Assembly (NCBI GenBank): GCA_964017155.1 | Contig: OZ024861.1 | Span: forward strand, 53,334,309-53,398,308 | From: Oasisia sp. SBJ-2009 | Taxonomy: Eukaryota > Annelida > Polychaeta > Sabellida > Siboglinidae | Direction of reading: 5' to 3' | Length of the DNA: 64,000 nucleotides | Part shown: one piece after another, positions 1-13,400 of the stretch | Position numbering within the stretch: position 1 is the stretch's first letter | Layout of the letters: each line of letters starts with the position of its first letter | Notes under the pieces: generated by a model | Database searches by the model: none | Told to the model about the DNA's origin: nothing | The model's input: only the letters and a program-made list of their open reading frames with translations | Position numbers and translations under genes: made by a program

Positions 1-103
1 TCAGTATTTTTGCCAACATTTGATACTTGATTAAATTAATTCATTCAATTATAATCATCTTGCGCGTATATATGTTTTATAAACAGCGCGTCTTGGCAAA
101 CTT

Positions 104-394
104 TTGAGGTCGAAAAGACAGCGCGAATTGTGCCAGTCGCAAGCGCAGAGGTGCATGTTACTGCGCTGTGCATATGAAATGAGCGATAAACAGTTTGTTT
201 ATGCCGACCACGTATACTCTCAATTTGTTTTCAGTATTTCACTATTTGGCACTTATGTACAAGTCGGACCCACCTCAATGTTCCTATTATATCAGTATTT
301 TTGCCAACATTTGATACTTGATTAAATTAATTCATTCAATTATAATCATCTTGCGCGTATTTATGTTTCATAAACAGCGCGTCTTGGCAAAGTT
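104..394 (+). repeat. Satellite A short unit S (representative copy)
   Basis: This 291-bp monomer runs from the TTGAGGTCGAAAAGACAGCG box through the ATGAAATGAGCGATAAACAG core, the CACGTATACTCTC segment and the TGCCAACATTTGATACTTG segment to the next GCGCGTCTTGGCAAACTT box. The core holds two small perfect hairpins. ATAAACA pairs with TGTTTAT across a 3-base loop at about 185-201. AGCGCAG pairs with CTGCGCT around a 12-base loop at about 143-170. S is the simpler and presumably ancestral form, because L can be derived from it by one insertion. Nothing suggests translation. Confidence 0.9.
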
Positions 395-670
395 TTGAGG
401 TCGAAAGTACAGCACGATTTGTGCCAGTTGCAAGCGCAGCGGTGCATGTTACTGCGCTGAGCATATGAAATGAGCGATAAACAGTTTGTTTATGCCGACC
501 GCGCTGTCTTTTCGACCTCAAAAGTCTGCTAAGACGCGCTGTATATAAAACATAAATATGCGCAAGATGAATATAATTGATTGAATTAACAAAATCAAGT
601 ATGAAATGTTGGCAAAAATACAGTTATAATACCAAAGTTGAGGTGGGCCCGACTTGTACATAAGTGCCAA
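246..670. repeat. Large inverted repeat (hairpin) in each L unit
   Basis: The left arm (246-413) begins TTGGCACTTATGTACAAGTC and the right arm (503-670) ends with its complement GACTTGTACATAAGTGCCAA. Each arm is about 168 bp and the spacer is 89 bp (414-502). Within the arms the GCGCGTCTTGGCAAAGTTTTGAGG and TTTGATACTTGATTAAATTAA parts reappear as diverged complements, at roughly 85-90 % identity by eye. The same structure recurs in every L unit of both A arrays, so the window holds about sixty such fold-backs. The arms are long enough for a stable cruciform or, if transcribed, a long double-stranded RNA. Confidence 0.93.
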
Positions 671-902
671 CACTTGCGGACGCGTACCTTCACGCGCACT
701 CTCTCATAAATAAAATCACGTATACTCTCAATTTGTTTTCAGTATTTCACTATTTGGCACTTATGTACAAGTCGGAAACACCTCAATGTTGCTATTATAT
801 CAGTATTTTTGCCAACATTTGATACTTGATTAAATTAATTCATTCAATTATAATCATCTTGCGCGTATATATGTTTTATAAACAGCGCGTCTTGGCAAAC
901 TT
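395..902 (+). repeat. Satellite A long unit L, alpha subtype (508 bp)
   Basis: This is an S unit with a 217-bp insert placed after the GCCGACCGCG core and before CACGTATACTCTC. Alpha is recognised by GTACAGCACGATTTGTGCC near its start, GCTGAGCATATG in the core, ACATAAATATGCGCAAGATGAA in two parts in the inverted arm, GGACGCGTACCTTCACGCGC, and ATAAATAAAATCACG at the insert end. Most L units between 5390 and 14174 are alpha, and alpha alternates with beta in the 18-25-kb stretch. The 4-bp difference from beta lies in the ATAAATAAAATCACG versus ATAAAAGCACG segment. Confidence 0.88.
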
Positions 903-1193
903 TTGAGGTCGAAAAGACAGCGCGAATTGTGCCAGTCGCAAGCGCAGAGGTGCATGTTACTGCGCTGTGCATATGAAATGAGCGATAAACAGTTTGTTTA
1001 TGCCGACCACGTATACTCTCAATTTGTTTTCAGTATTTCACTATTTGGCACTTATGTACAAGTCGGACCCACCTCAATGTTGCTATTATATCAGTATTTT
1101 TGCCAACATTTGATACTTGATTAAATTAATTCATTTAATTATAATCATCTTGCGCGTATTTATGTTTTATAAACAGCGCGTCTTGGCAAACTT

Positions 1194-1697
1194 TTGAGGT
1201 CGAAAAGACAGCGCGAATTGTGCCAGTCGCAAGCGAAGAGGTGCATGTTACAGCGCTGTGCATATGAAATGAGCGATAAACAGTTTGTTTATGCCGACCA
1301 CGCTGTCTTTTCGACCTCAAAAGTCTGCTAAGACGCGCTGTATATAAAACATTAATATGCGCAAGATGATTATAATTGATTGAATTAACAAAATCAAGTA
1401 TCAAATGTTGGCAAAGATAGAGTTATATTACCAAAATTGAGGTGGGCCCGACTTGTACATAAATGCCTACACTTGCGGGCGCGCAACTTCACGCGCACTC
1501 TCTCATAAAAGCACGTATACTCTCAATTTGTTTTCAGTATTTCACTATTTGGCACTTATGTACAAGTCGGAAACACCTCAATGTTGCTATTATATAAATA
1601 TTTTTGCCAACATTTGATACTTGATTAAATTAATTCATTCAATTATAATCATCTTGCGCGTATATATGTTTTATAAACAGCGCGTCTTGGCAAACTT
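1194..1697 (+). repeat. Satellite A long unit L, beta subtype (504 bp)
   Basis: Beta differs from alpha by AAGACAGCGCGAATTG and GCGAAGAGGTGC in the first part, ACATTAATATGCGCAAGATG in the inverted arm, AAAGATAGAGTTATATTACC, GCCTACACTTGCGGGCGCGC and ATAAAAGCACG. The insert relative to S is 1303-1515 (213 bp). Both its ends abut CACG (GACCACG on the left, AGCACG on the right), while S has a single CACG at that place. Other beta copies include 1989, 3292, 14466, 15261, 17653, 19247, 21640, 23234 and 24828. Beta-like 504-bp L units dominate the right array. Confidence 0.88.
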
Positions 1698-4594
1698 TTG
1701 AGGTCGAAAAGACAGCGCGAATTGTGCCAGTCGCAAGCGCAGAGGTGCGTGTTACTGCGCTGTGTATATGAAATGAGCGATAAACAGTTTGTTTATGCCG
1801 ACCACGTATACTCTCAATTTGTTTTCAGTATTTCACTAATTGGCACTTATGTACAAGACGGACCCACCTCAATGTTGCTATTATATCAGTATTTTTGCCA
1901 ACATTTGATACTTGATTAAATTAATTCATTCAATTATAATCATCTTGCGCGAATTTATGTTTTATAAACAGCGCGTCTTGGCAAACTTTTGAGGTCGAAA
2001 AGACAGCGCGAATTGTGCCAGTCGCAAGCGAAGAGGTGCATGTTACTGCGCTGTGCATATGAAATGAGCGATAAACAGTTTGTTTATGCCGACCACGCTG
2101 TCTTTTCGACCTCAAAAGTCTGCTAAGACGCGCTGTATATAAAACATTAATATGCGCAAGATGATTATAATTGATTGAATTAACAAAATCAAGTATCAAA
2201 TGTTGGCAAAGATAGAGTTATATTACCAAAATTGAGGTGGGCCCGACTTGTACATAAATGCCTACACTTGCGGGCGCGCAACTTCACGTGCACTCTCTCA
2301 TAAAAGCACGTATACTCTCAATTTGTTTTCAGTATTTCACTATTTGGCACTTATGTACAAGTCGGACCCACATCAATGTTGCTATTATATCAGTATTGTT
2401 GCCAACATTTGATACTTGATTAAATTAATTCATTCAATTATAATCATCTTGCGCGTATTTATGTTTCATAAACAGCGCGTCTTGGCAATCTTTTGAGGTC
2501 GAAAGTACAGCACGATTTGTGCCAGTCGCAAGCGCAGCGGTGCATGTTACTGCGCTGAGCATATGAAATGAGCGATAAACAGTTTGTTTATGCCGACCGC
2601 GCTGTCTTTTCGACCTCAAAAGTCTGCTAAGACGCGCTGTATATAAAACATAAATATGCGCAAGATGAATATAATTGATTGAATTAACAAAATAAAGTAT
2701 CAAATGTTGGCAAAAATACAGTTATAATACCAAAATTGAGGTGGGCCCGACTTGTACATAAGTGCCAACACTTGCGGACGCGTACCTTCACGCGCACTCT
2801 CTCATAAATAAAATCACGTATACTCTCAATTTGTTTTCAGTATTTCACTATTTGGCACTTATGTACAAGTCGGACCCACCTCAATGTTGCTATTATATAA
2901 ATATTTTTGCCAACATTTGATACTTGATTAAATTAATTCATTCAATTATAATCATCTTGCGCGTATATATGTTTTATAAACAGCGCGTCTTGGCAAACTT
3001 TTGAGGTCGAAAAGACAGCGCGAATTGTGCCAGTCGCAAGCGCAGAGGTGCGTGTTACTGCGCTGTGCATATGAAATGAGCGATAAACAGTTTGTTTATG
3101 CCGACCACGTATACTCTCAATTTGTTTTCAGTATTTCACTATTTGGCACTTATGTACAAGTCGGACCCACCTCAATGTTGCTATTATATCAGTATTTTTG
3201 CCAACATTTGATACTTGATTAAATTAATTCATTTAATTATAATCATCTTGCGCGTATTTATGTTTTATAAACAGCGCGTCTTGGCAAACTTTTGAGGTCG
3301 AAAAGACAGCGCGAATTGTGCCAGTCGCAAGCGAAGAGGTGCATGTTACTGCGCTGTGCATATGAAATGAGCGATAAACAGTTTGTTTATGCCGACCACG
3401 CTGTCTTTTCGACCTCAAAAGTCTGCTAAGACGCGCTGTATATAAAACATTAATATGCGCAAGATGATTATAATTGATTGAATTAACAAAATCAAGTATC
3501 AAATGTTGGCAAAGATAGAGTTATATTAACAAAATTGAGGTGGGCCCGACTTGTACATAAATGCCTACACTTGCGGGCGCGCAACTTCACGCGCACTCTC
3601 TCATAAAAGCACGTATACTCTCAATTTGTTTTCAGTATTTCACTATTTGGCACTTATGTACAAGTCGGACCCACCTCAATGTTGCTATTATATCAGTATT
3701 TTTACCAACATTTGATACTTGATTAAATTAATTCATTCAATTATAATCATCTTACGCGTATTTATGTTTCATAAACAGCGCGTCTTGGCAAACTTTTGAG
3801 GTCGAAAGTACAGCACGATTTGTGCCAGTCGCAAGCGCAGCGGTGCATGTTACTGCGCTGAGCATATGAAATGAGCGATAAACAGTTTGTTTATGCCGAC
3901 CGCGCTGTCTTTTCGACCTCAAAAGTCTGCTAAGACGCGCTGTATATAAAACATAAATATGCGCAAGATGAATATAATTGATTGAATTAACAAAATCAAG
4001 TATCAAATGTTGGCAAAAATACAGTTATAATACCAAAATTGAGGTGGGCCCGACTTGTACATAAGTGCCAACACTTGCGGACGCGTACCTTCACGCGCAC
4101 TCTCTCATAAATAAAATCACGTATACTCTCAATTTGTTTTCAGTATTTCACTATTTGGCACTTATGTACAAGTCGGACCCACCTCAATGCTGCTATTATA
4201 TAAGTATTTTTGCCAACATATGATACTTGATTAAATTAATTCATTCAATTATAATCATCTTGCGCGTATATATGTTTTATAAACAGCGCGTGTTGGCAAA
4301 CTTTTGAGGTCGAAAAGACAGCGCGAATTGTGCCAGTCGCAAGCGCAGAGGTGCATGTTACTGCGCTGTGCATATGAAATGAGCGATAAACAGTTTGTTT
4401 ATGCCGACCACGTATACTCTCAATTTGTTTTCAGTATTTCACTATTTGGCACTTATGTACAAGTCGGACCCACCTCAATGTTGCTATTATATCAGTATTT
4501 TTGCCAACATTTGATACTTGATTAAATTAATTCATTCAATTATAATCATCTTGCGCGTATTTATGTTTCATAAACAGCGCGTCTTGGCAAACTT

Positions 4595-5098
4595 TTGAGG
4601 TCGAAAGTACAGCTCGATTTGTGCCAGTCGCAAGCGCAGCGGTGCATGTTACTGCGCTGAGCATATGAAATGAGCGATAAACAGTTTGTTTATGCCGACC
4701 GCGCTGTCTTTTCGACCTCAAAAGTCTGCTAAGACGCGCTGTATATAAAACATAAATATGCGCAAGATGAATATAATTGATTGAATTAACAAAATCAAGT
4801 ATCAAATGTTGGCAAAAATACAGTTATAATACCAAAATTGAGGTGGGCCCGACTTGTACATAAATGCCTACACTTGCGGACGCGTACCTTCACGCGCACT
4901 CTCTCATAAAAGCACGTATACTCTCAATTTGTTTTCAGTATTTCACTATTTGGCACTTATGTACAAGTCGGAAACACCTCAATGTTGCTATTATATCAGT
5001 ATTTTTGCCAACATTTGATACTTGATTAAATTAATTCATTCAATTATAATCATCTTGCGCGTATATATGTTTTATAAACAGCGCGTCTTGGCAAACTT
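4595..5098 (+). repeat. Recombinant L unit, alpha 5' part and beta 3' part
   Basis: The first two thirds carry alpha marks (GTACAGCTCGATTTG, GCTGAGCATATG, ATAAATATGCGC). After the GGGCCCGACTTGTACATAA segment near 4850-4862 the sequence changes to the beta marks AATGCCTACACTTGCGG and ATAAAAGCACG, so the unit is 504 bp long. The GGACGCGTACC mark inside the 3' part is alpha-like, so the switch is patchy, as in gene conversion. A similar hybrid lies at 12073-12576. Confidence 0.75.
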
Positions 5099-6188
5099 TT
5101 GAGGTCGAAAAGACAGCGCGAATTGTGCCAGTCGCAAGCGCAGAGGTGCATGTTACTGCGCTGTGCATATGAAATGAGCGATAAACAGTTTGTTTATGCC
5201 GACCACGTATACTCTCAATTTGTTTTCAGTATTTCACTATTTGGCACTTATGTACAAGTCGGACCCACCTCAATGTTGCTATTATATCAGTATTTTTGCC
5301 AACATTTGATACTTGATTAAATTAATTCATTCAATTATAATCATCTTGCGCGTATTTATGTTTCATAAACAGCGCGTCTTGGCAAACTTTTGAGGTCGAA
5401 AGTACAGCACGATTTGTGCCAGTCGCAAGCGCAGCGGTGCATGTTACTGCGCTGAGCATATGAAATGAGCGATAAACAGTTTGTTTATGCCGACCGCGCT
5501 GTCTTTTCGACCTCAAAAGTCTGCTAAGACGCGCTGTATATAAAACATAAATATGCGCAAGATGAATATAATTGATTGAATTAACAAAATCAAGTATCAA
5601 ATGTTGGCAAAAATACAGTTATAATACCAAAATTGAGGTGGGCCCGACTTGTACATAAGTGCCAACACTTGCGGACGCGTACCTTCACGCGCACTCTCTC
5701 ATAAATAAAATCACGTATACTCTCAATTTGTTTTCAGTATTTCACTATTTGGCACTTATGTACAAGTCGGACCCACCTCAATGTTGCTATTATATAAGTA
5801 TTTTTGCCAACATTTGATACTTGATTAAATTAACTCATTCAATTATAATCATCTTGCGCGTATATATGTTTTATAAACAGCGCGTGTTGGCAAACTTTTG
5901 AGGTCGAAAAGACAGCGCGAATTGTGCCAGTCGCAAGCGCAGAGGTGCGTGTTACTGCGCTGTGCATATGAAATGAGCGATAAACAGTTTGTTTATGCCG
6001 ACCACGTATACTCTCAATTTGTTTTCAGTATTTCACTATTTGGCACTTATGTACAAGTCGGACCCACCTCAATGTTGCTATTATATCAGTATTTTTGCCA
6101 ACATTTGATACTTGATTAAATTAATTCATTTAATTATAATCATCTTGCGCGTATTTATGTTTTATAAACAGCGCGTCTTGGCAAACTT

Positions 6189-6696
6189 TTGAGGTCGAAA
6201 AGACAGCGCGAATTGTGCCAGTCGCAAGCGAAGAGGTGCATGTTACTGCGCTGTGCATATGAAATGAGCGATAAACAGTTTGTTTATGCCGACCACGCTG
6301 TCTTTTCGACCTCAAAAGTCTGCTAAGACGCGCTGTATATAAAACATTAATATGCGCAAGATGAATATAATTGATTGAATTAACAAAATCAAGTATGAAA
6401 TGTTGGCAAAAATACAGTTATAATACCAAAATTGAGGTGGGCCCGACTTGTACATAAGTGCCAACACTTGCGGACGCGTACCTTCACGCGCACTCTCTCA
6501 TAAATAAAATCACGTATACTCTCAATTTGTTTTCAGTATTTCACTATTTGGCACTTATGTACAAGTCGGAAACACCTCAATGTTGCTATTATATCAGTAT
6601 TTTTGCCAACATTTGATACTTGATTAAATTAATTCATTCAATTATAATCATCTTGCGCGTATATATGTTTTATAAACAGCGCGTCTTGGCAAACTT
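6189..6696 (+). repeat. Recombinant L unit, beta 5' part and alpha 3' part
   Basis: This is the reciprocal type of hybrid. Beta marks (AAGACAGCGCGAATTG, GCGAAGAGG, ACATTAATATGCG) run to about 6362. From ATGAATATAATTG onward the marks are alpha (GGACGCGTACC, ATAAATAAAATCACG), and the unit is 508 bp. A second beta-to-alpha hybrid is at 20841-21348, with the switch earlier, near GGCGACCGCGCTGTC at about 20940. Confidence 0.75.
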
Positions 6697-9600
6697 TTGA
6701 GGTCGAAAAGACAGCGCGAATTGTGCCAGTCGCAAGCGCAGAGGTGCATGTTACTGCGCTGTGCATATGAAATGAGCGATAAACAGTTTGTTTATGCCGA
6801 CCACGTATACTCTCAATTTGTTTTCAGTATTTCACTATTTGGCACTTATGTACAAGTCGGACCCACCTCAATGTTGCTATTATATCAGTATTTTTCCCAA
6901 CATTTGATACTTGATTAAATTAATTCATTCAATTATAATCATCTTGCGCGTATTTATGTTTCATAAACAGCGCGTCTTGGCAAACTTTTGAGGTCGAAAG
7001 TACAGCACGATTTGTGCCAGTCGCAAGCGCAGCGGTGCATGTTACTGCGCTGAGCATATGAAATGAGCGATAAACAGTTTGTTTATGCCGACCGCGCTGT
7101 CTTTTCGACCTCAAAAGTCTGCTAAGACGCGCTGTATATAAAACATAAATATGCGCAAGATGAATATAATTGATTGAATTAACAAAATCAAGTATCAAAT
7201 GTTGGCAAAAATACAGTTATAATACCAAAATTGAGGTGGGCCCGACTTTTACATAAGTGCCAACACTTGCGGACGCGTACGTTCACGCGCACTCTCTCAT
7301 AAATAAAATCACGTATACTCTCAATTTGTTTTCAGTATTTCATTATTTGGCACTTATGTACAAGTCGGACCCACCTCAATGTTGCTATTATATAAGTATT
7401 TTTGCCAACATTTGATACTTGATTAAATTAATTCATTCAATTATAATCATCTTGCGCGTATATATGTTTTATAAACAGCGCGTCTTGGCAAACTTTTGAG
7501 GTCGAAAATACAGCGCGAATTGTGCCAGTCGCAAGCGCAGAGGTGCGTGTTACTGCGCTGTGCATATGACATGAGCGATAAACAGTTTGTTTATGCCGAC
7601 CACGTATACTCTCAATTTGTTTTCAGTATTTCACTATTTGGCACTTATGTACAAGTCGGACCCACCTCAATGTTCCTATTATATCAGTATTTTTGCCAAC
7701 ATTGGATACTTGATTAAATTAATTTACTCAATTATAATCATCTTGCGCGTATTTATGTTTCATAAACAGCGCGTCTTGGCAAAGTTTTGAGGTCGAAAGT
7801 ACAGCACGATTTGTGCCAGTCGCAAGCGCAGCGGTGCATGTTACTGCGCTGAGCATATGAAATGAGCGATAAACAGTTTGTTTATGCCGACCGCGCTGTC
7901 TTTTCGACCTCAAAAGTCTGCTAAGACGCGCTGTATATAAAACATAAATATGCGCAAGATGAATATAATTGATTGAATTAACAAAATCAAGTATGAAATG
8001 TTGGCAAAAATACAGTTATAATACCAAAATTGAGGTGGGCCCGACTTGTACATAAGTGCCAACACTTGCGGACGCGTACCTTCACGCGCACTCTCTCATA
8101 AATAAAATCACGTATACTCTCAATTTGTTTTCAGTATTTCACTATTTGGCACTTATGTACAAGTCGGAAACACCTCAATGTTGCTATTATATCAGTATTT
8201 TTGCCAACATTTGATACTTGATTAAATTAATTCATTCAATTATAATCATCTTGCGCGTATATATGTTTTATAAACAGCGCGTGTTGGCAAACTTTTGAGG
8301 TCGAAAAGACAGCGCGAATTGTGCCAGTCGCAAGCGCAGAGGTGCATGTTACTGCGCTGTGCATATGAAATGAGCGATAAACAGTTTGTTTATGCCGACC
8401 ACGTATACTCTCAATTTGTTTTCAGTATTTCACTATTTGGCACTTATGCACAAGTCGGACCCACCTCAATGTTGCTATTATATCAGTATTTTTGCCAACA
8501 TTTGATACTTGATTAAATTAATTCATTCAATTATAATCATCTTGCGCGTATTTATGTTTCATAAACAGCGCGTCTTGGCAAACTTTTGAGGTCGAAAGTA
8601 CAGCACGATTTGTGCCAGTCGCAAGCGCAGCGGTGCATGTTACTGCGCTGAGCATATGAAATGAGCGATAAACAGTTTGTTTATGCCGACCGCGCTGTCT
8701 TTTCGACCTCAAAAGTCTGCTAAGATGCGCAGTATATAAAACATAAATATGCGCAAGATGAATATAATTGATTGAATTAACAAAATCAAGTATCAAATGT
8801 TGGCAAAAATACAGTTATAATACCAAAATTGAGGTGGGCCCGACTTGTACATAAGTGCCAACACTTGCGGACGCGTACCTTCACGCGCACTCTCTCATAA
8901 ATAAAATCACGTATACTCTCAATTTGTTTTCAGTATTTCACTATTTGGCACTTATGTACAAGTCGGAAACACCTCAATGTTGCTATTATATCAGTATTTT
9001 TGCCAACATTTGATACTTGATTAAATTAATTCATTCAATTATAATCATCTTGCGCGTATATATGTTTTATAAACAGCGCGTCTTGGCAAACTTTTGAGGT
9101 CGAAAAGACAGCGCGAATTGTGCCAGTCGCAAGCGCAGAGGTGCATGTTACTGCGCTGTGCATATGAAATGAGCGATAAACAGTTTGTTTATGCCGACCA
9201 CGTATACTCTCAATTTGTTTTCAGTATTTCACTATTTGGCACTTATGTACAAGTCGGACCCACCTCAATGTTGCTATTATATCAGTATTTTTGCCAACAT
9301 TTGATACTTGATTAAATTAATTCATTCAATTATAATCATCTTGCGCGTATTTATGTTTCATAAACAGCGCGTCTTGGCAAACTTTTGAGGTCGAAAGTAC
9401 AGCACGATTTGTGCCAGTCGCAAGCGCAGCGGTGCATGTTACTGCGCTGAGCATATGAAATGAGCGATAAACAGTTTGTTTATGCCGACCGCGCTGTCTT
9501 TTCGACCTCAAAAGTCTGCTAAGACGCGCTGTATATAAAACATAAATATGCGCAAGATGAATATAATTGATTGAATTAACAAAATCAAGTATCAAATGTT

Positions 9601-9892
9601 GGCAAAAATACAGTTATAATACCAAAATTGAGGTGGGCCCGACTTGTACATAAGTGCCAACACTTGCGGACGCGTACCTTCACGCGCACTCTCTCATAAA
9701 TAAAATCACGTATACTCTCAATTTGTTTTCAGTATTTCACTATTTGGCACTTATGTACAAGTCGGAAACACCTCAATGTTGCTATTATATCAGTATTTTT
9801 GCCAACATTTGATACTTGATTAAATTAATTCATTCAATTATAATCATCTTGCGCGTATATATGTTTTATAAACAGCGCGTCTTGGCAAACTT

Positions 9893-10474
9893 TTGAGGTC
9901 GAAAAGACAGCGCGAATTGTGCCAGTCGCAAGCGCAGAGGTGCATGTTACTGCGCTGTGCATATGAAATGAGCGATAAACAGTTTGTTTATGCCGACCAC
10001 GTATACTCTCAATTTGTTTTCAGTATTTCACTATTTGGCACTTATGTACAAGTCGGACCCACCTCAATGTTGCTATTATATCAGTATTTTTGCCAACATT
10101 TGATACTTGATTAAATTAATTCATTCAATTATAATCATCTTGCGCGTATATATGTTTTATAAACAGCGCGTCTTGGCAAACTTTTGAGGTCGAAAAGACA
10201 GCGCGAATTGTGCCAGTCGCAAGCGCAGAGGTGCATGTTACTGCGCTGTGCATATGAAATGAGCGATAAACAGTTTGTTTATGCCGACCACGTATACTCT
10301 CAATTTGTTTTCAGTATTTCACTATTTGGCACTTATGCACAAGTCGGACCCACCTCAATGTTGCTATTATATCAGTATTTTTGCCAACATTTGATACTTG
10401 ATTAAATTAATTCATTCAATTATAATCATCTTGCGCGTATTTATGTTTCATAAACAGCGCGTCTTGGCAAACTT
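9893..10474 (+). repeat. S-S doublet in left array
   Basis: Two S units (9893-10183 and 10184-10474) follow each other without an intervening L, the only such case in the left array. The second S and the following L share private changes with 8295-9093: CACTTATGCACAAG at about 8449 and 10332, and AAGATGCGCAGTATATAAAAC at about 8723 and 10612 (spacing 1889 bp = 2 x 799 + 291). The doublet therefore marks the join of a recent duplication. Confidence 0.8.
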
Positions 10475-13400
10475 TTGAGGTCGAAAGTACAGCACGATTT
10501 GTGCCAGTCGCAAGCGCAGCGGTGCATGTTACTGCGCTGAGCATATGAAATGAGCGATAAACAGTTTGTTTATGCCGACCGCGCTGTCTTTTCGACCTCA
10601 AAAGTCTGCTAAGATGCGCAGTATATAAAACATAAATATGCGCAAGATGAATATAATTGATTGAATTAACAAAATCAAGTATCAAATGTTGGCAAAAATA
10701 CAGTTATAATACCAAAATTGAGGTGGGCCCGACTTGTACATAAGTGCCAACACTTGCGGACGCGTACCTTCACGCGCACTCTCTCATAAATAAAATCACG
10801 TATACTCTCAATTTGTTTTCAGTATTTCACTATTTGGCACTTATGTTCAAGTCGGAAACACCTCAATGTTGCTATTATATCAGTGTTTTTGCCAACATTT
10901 GATACTTGATTAAATTAATTCATTCAATTATAATCATCTTGCGCGTATATATGTTTTATAAACAGCGCGTCTTGGCAAACTTTTGAGGTCGAAAAGACAG
11001 CGCGAATTGTGCCAGTCGCAAGCGCAGAGGTGCATGTTACTGCGCTGTGCATATGAAATGAGCGATAAACAGTTTGTTTATGCCGACCACGTATACTCTC
11101 AATTTGTTTTCAGTATTTCACTATTTGGCACTTATGTACAAGTCGGACCCACCTCAATGTTGCTATTATATCAGTATTTTTGCCAACATTTGATACTTGA
11201 TTAAATTAATTCATTCAATTATAATCATCTTGCGCGTATTTGTGTTTCATAAACAGCGCGTCTTGGCAAACTTTTGAGGTCGAAAGTACAGCACGATTTG
11301 TGCCAGTCGCAAGCGCAGCGGTGCATGTTACTGCGCCGAGCATATGAAATGAGCGATAAACAGTTTGTTTATGCCGACCGCGCTGTCTTTTCGACCTCAA
11401 AAGTCTGCTAAGACGCGCTGTATATAAAACATAAATATGCGCAAGATGAATATAATTGATTGAATTAACAAAATCAAGTATCAAATGTTGGCAAAAATAC
11501 AGTTATAATACCAAAATTGAGGTGGGCCCGACTTGTACATAAGTGCCAACACTTGCGGACGCGTACCTTCACGCGCACTCTCTCATAAATAAAATCACGT
11601 ATACTCTCAATTTGTTTTCAGTATTTCACTATTTGGCACTTATGTACAAGTCGGAAACACCTCAATGTTGCTATTATATCAGTATTTTTGCCAACATTTG
11701 ATACTTGATTAAATTAATTCATTCAATTATAATCATCTTGCGCGTATATATGTTTTATAAACAGCGCGTCTTGGCAAACTTTTGAGGTCGAAAAGACAGC
11801 GCGAATTGTGCCAGTCGCAAGCGCAGAGGTGCATGTTACTGCGCTGTGCATATGAAATGAGCGATAAACAGTTTGTTTATGCCGACCACGTATACTCTCA
11901 ATTTGTTTTCAGTATTTCACTATTTGGCACTTATGTACAAGTCGGACCCACCTCAATGTTGCTATTATATCAGTATTTTTGCCAACATTTGATACTTGAT
12001 TATATTAATTCATTCAATTATAATCATCTTGCGCGTATTTATGTTTCATAAACAGCGCGTCTTGGCAAACTTTTGAGGTCGAAAGTACAGCACGATTTGT
12101 GCCAGTCGCAAGCGCAGCGGTGCATGTTACTGCGCTGAGCATATGAAATGAGCGATAAACAGTTTGTTTATGCCGACCGCGCTGTCTTTTCGACCTCAAA
12201 AGTCTGCTAAGACGCGCTGTATATAAAACATAAATATGCGCAAGATGAATATAATTGATTGAATTAACAAAATCAAGTATCAAATGTTGGCAAAAATACA
12301 GTTATAATACCAAAATTGAGGTGGGCCCGACTTGTACATAAATGCCTACACTTGCGGGCGCGCAACTTCACGCGCACTCTCTCATAAAAGCACGTATACT
12401 CTCAATTTGTTTTCAGTATTTCACTATTTGGCACTTATGTACAAGTCGGAAACACGTCAATGTTGCTATTATATCAGTATATTTGCCAACATTTGATACT
12501 TGATTAAATTAATTCATTCAATTATAATCATCTTGCGCGTATATATGTTTTATAAACAGCGCGTCTTGGCAAACTTTTGAGGTCGAAAAGACAGCGCGAA
12601 TTGTGCCAGTCGCAAGCGCAGAGGTGCATGTTACTGCGCTGTGCATATGAAATGAGCGATAAACAGTTTGTTTATGCCGACCACGTATACTCTCAATTTG
12701 TTTTCAGTATTTCACTATTTGGCACTTATGTACAAGTCGGACCCACCTCAATGTTCCTATTATATCAGTATTTTTCCCAACATTTGATACTTGATTAAAT
12801 TAATTTATTCAATTATAATCATCTTGCGCGTATTTATGTTTCATAAACAGCGTGTCTTGGCAAACTTTTGAGGTCGAAAGTACAGCACGATTTGTGCCAG
12901 TCGCAAGCGCAGCGGTGCATGTTACTGCGCTGAACATATGAAATGAGCGATAAACAGTTTGTTTATGCCGACCGCGCTGTCTTTTCGACCTCAAAAGTCT
13001 GCTAAGACGCGCTGTATATAAAACATAAATATGCGCAAGATGAATATAATTGATTGAATTAACAAAATCAAGTATCAAATGTTGGCAAAAATACAGTTAT
13101 AATACCAAAATTGAGGTGGGCCCGACTTTTACATAAGTGCCAACACTTGCGGACGCGTACCTTCACGCGCACTCTCTCATAAATAAAATCACGTATACTC
13201 TCAATTTGTTTTCAGTATTTCACTATTTGGCACTTATGTACAAGTCGGACCCACCTCAATGTTGCTATTATATAAGTATTTTTGCCAGCATTTGATACTT
13301 GATTAAATTAATTCATTCAATTATAATCATCTTGCGCGTATATATGTTTTATAAACAGCGCGTCTTGGCAAACTTTTGAGGTCGAAAATACAGCGCGAAT

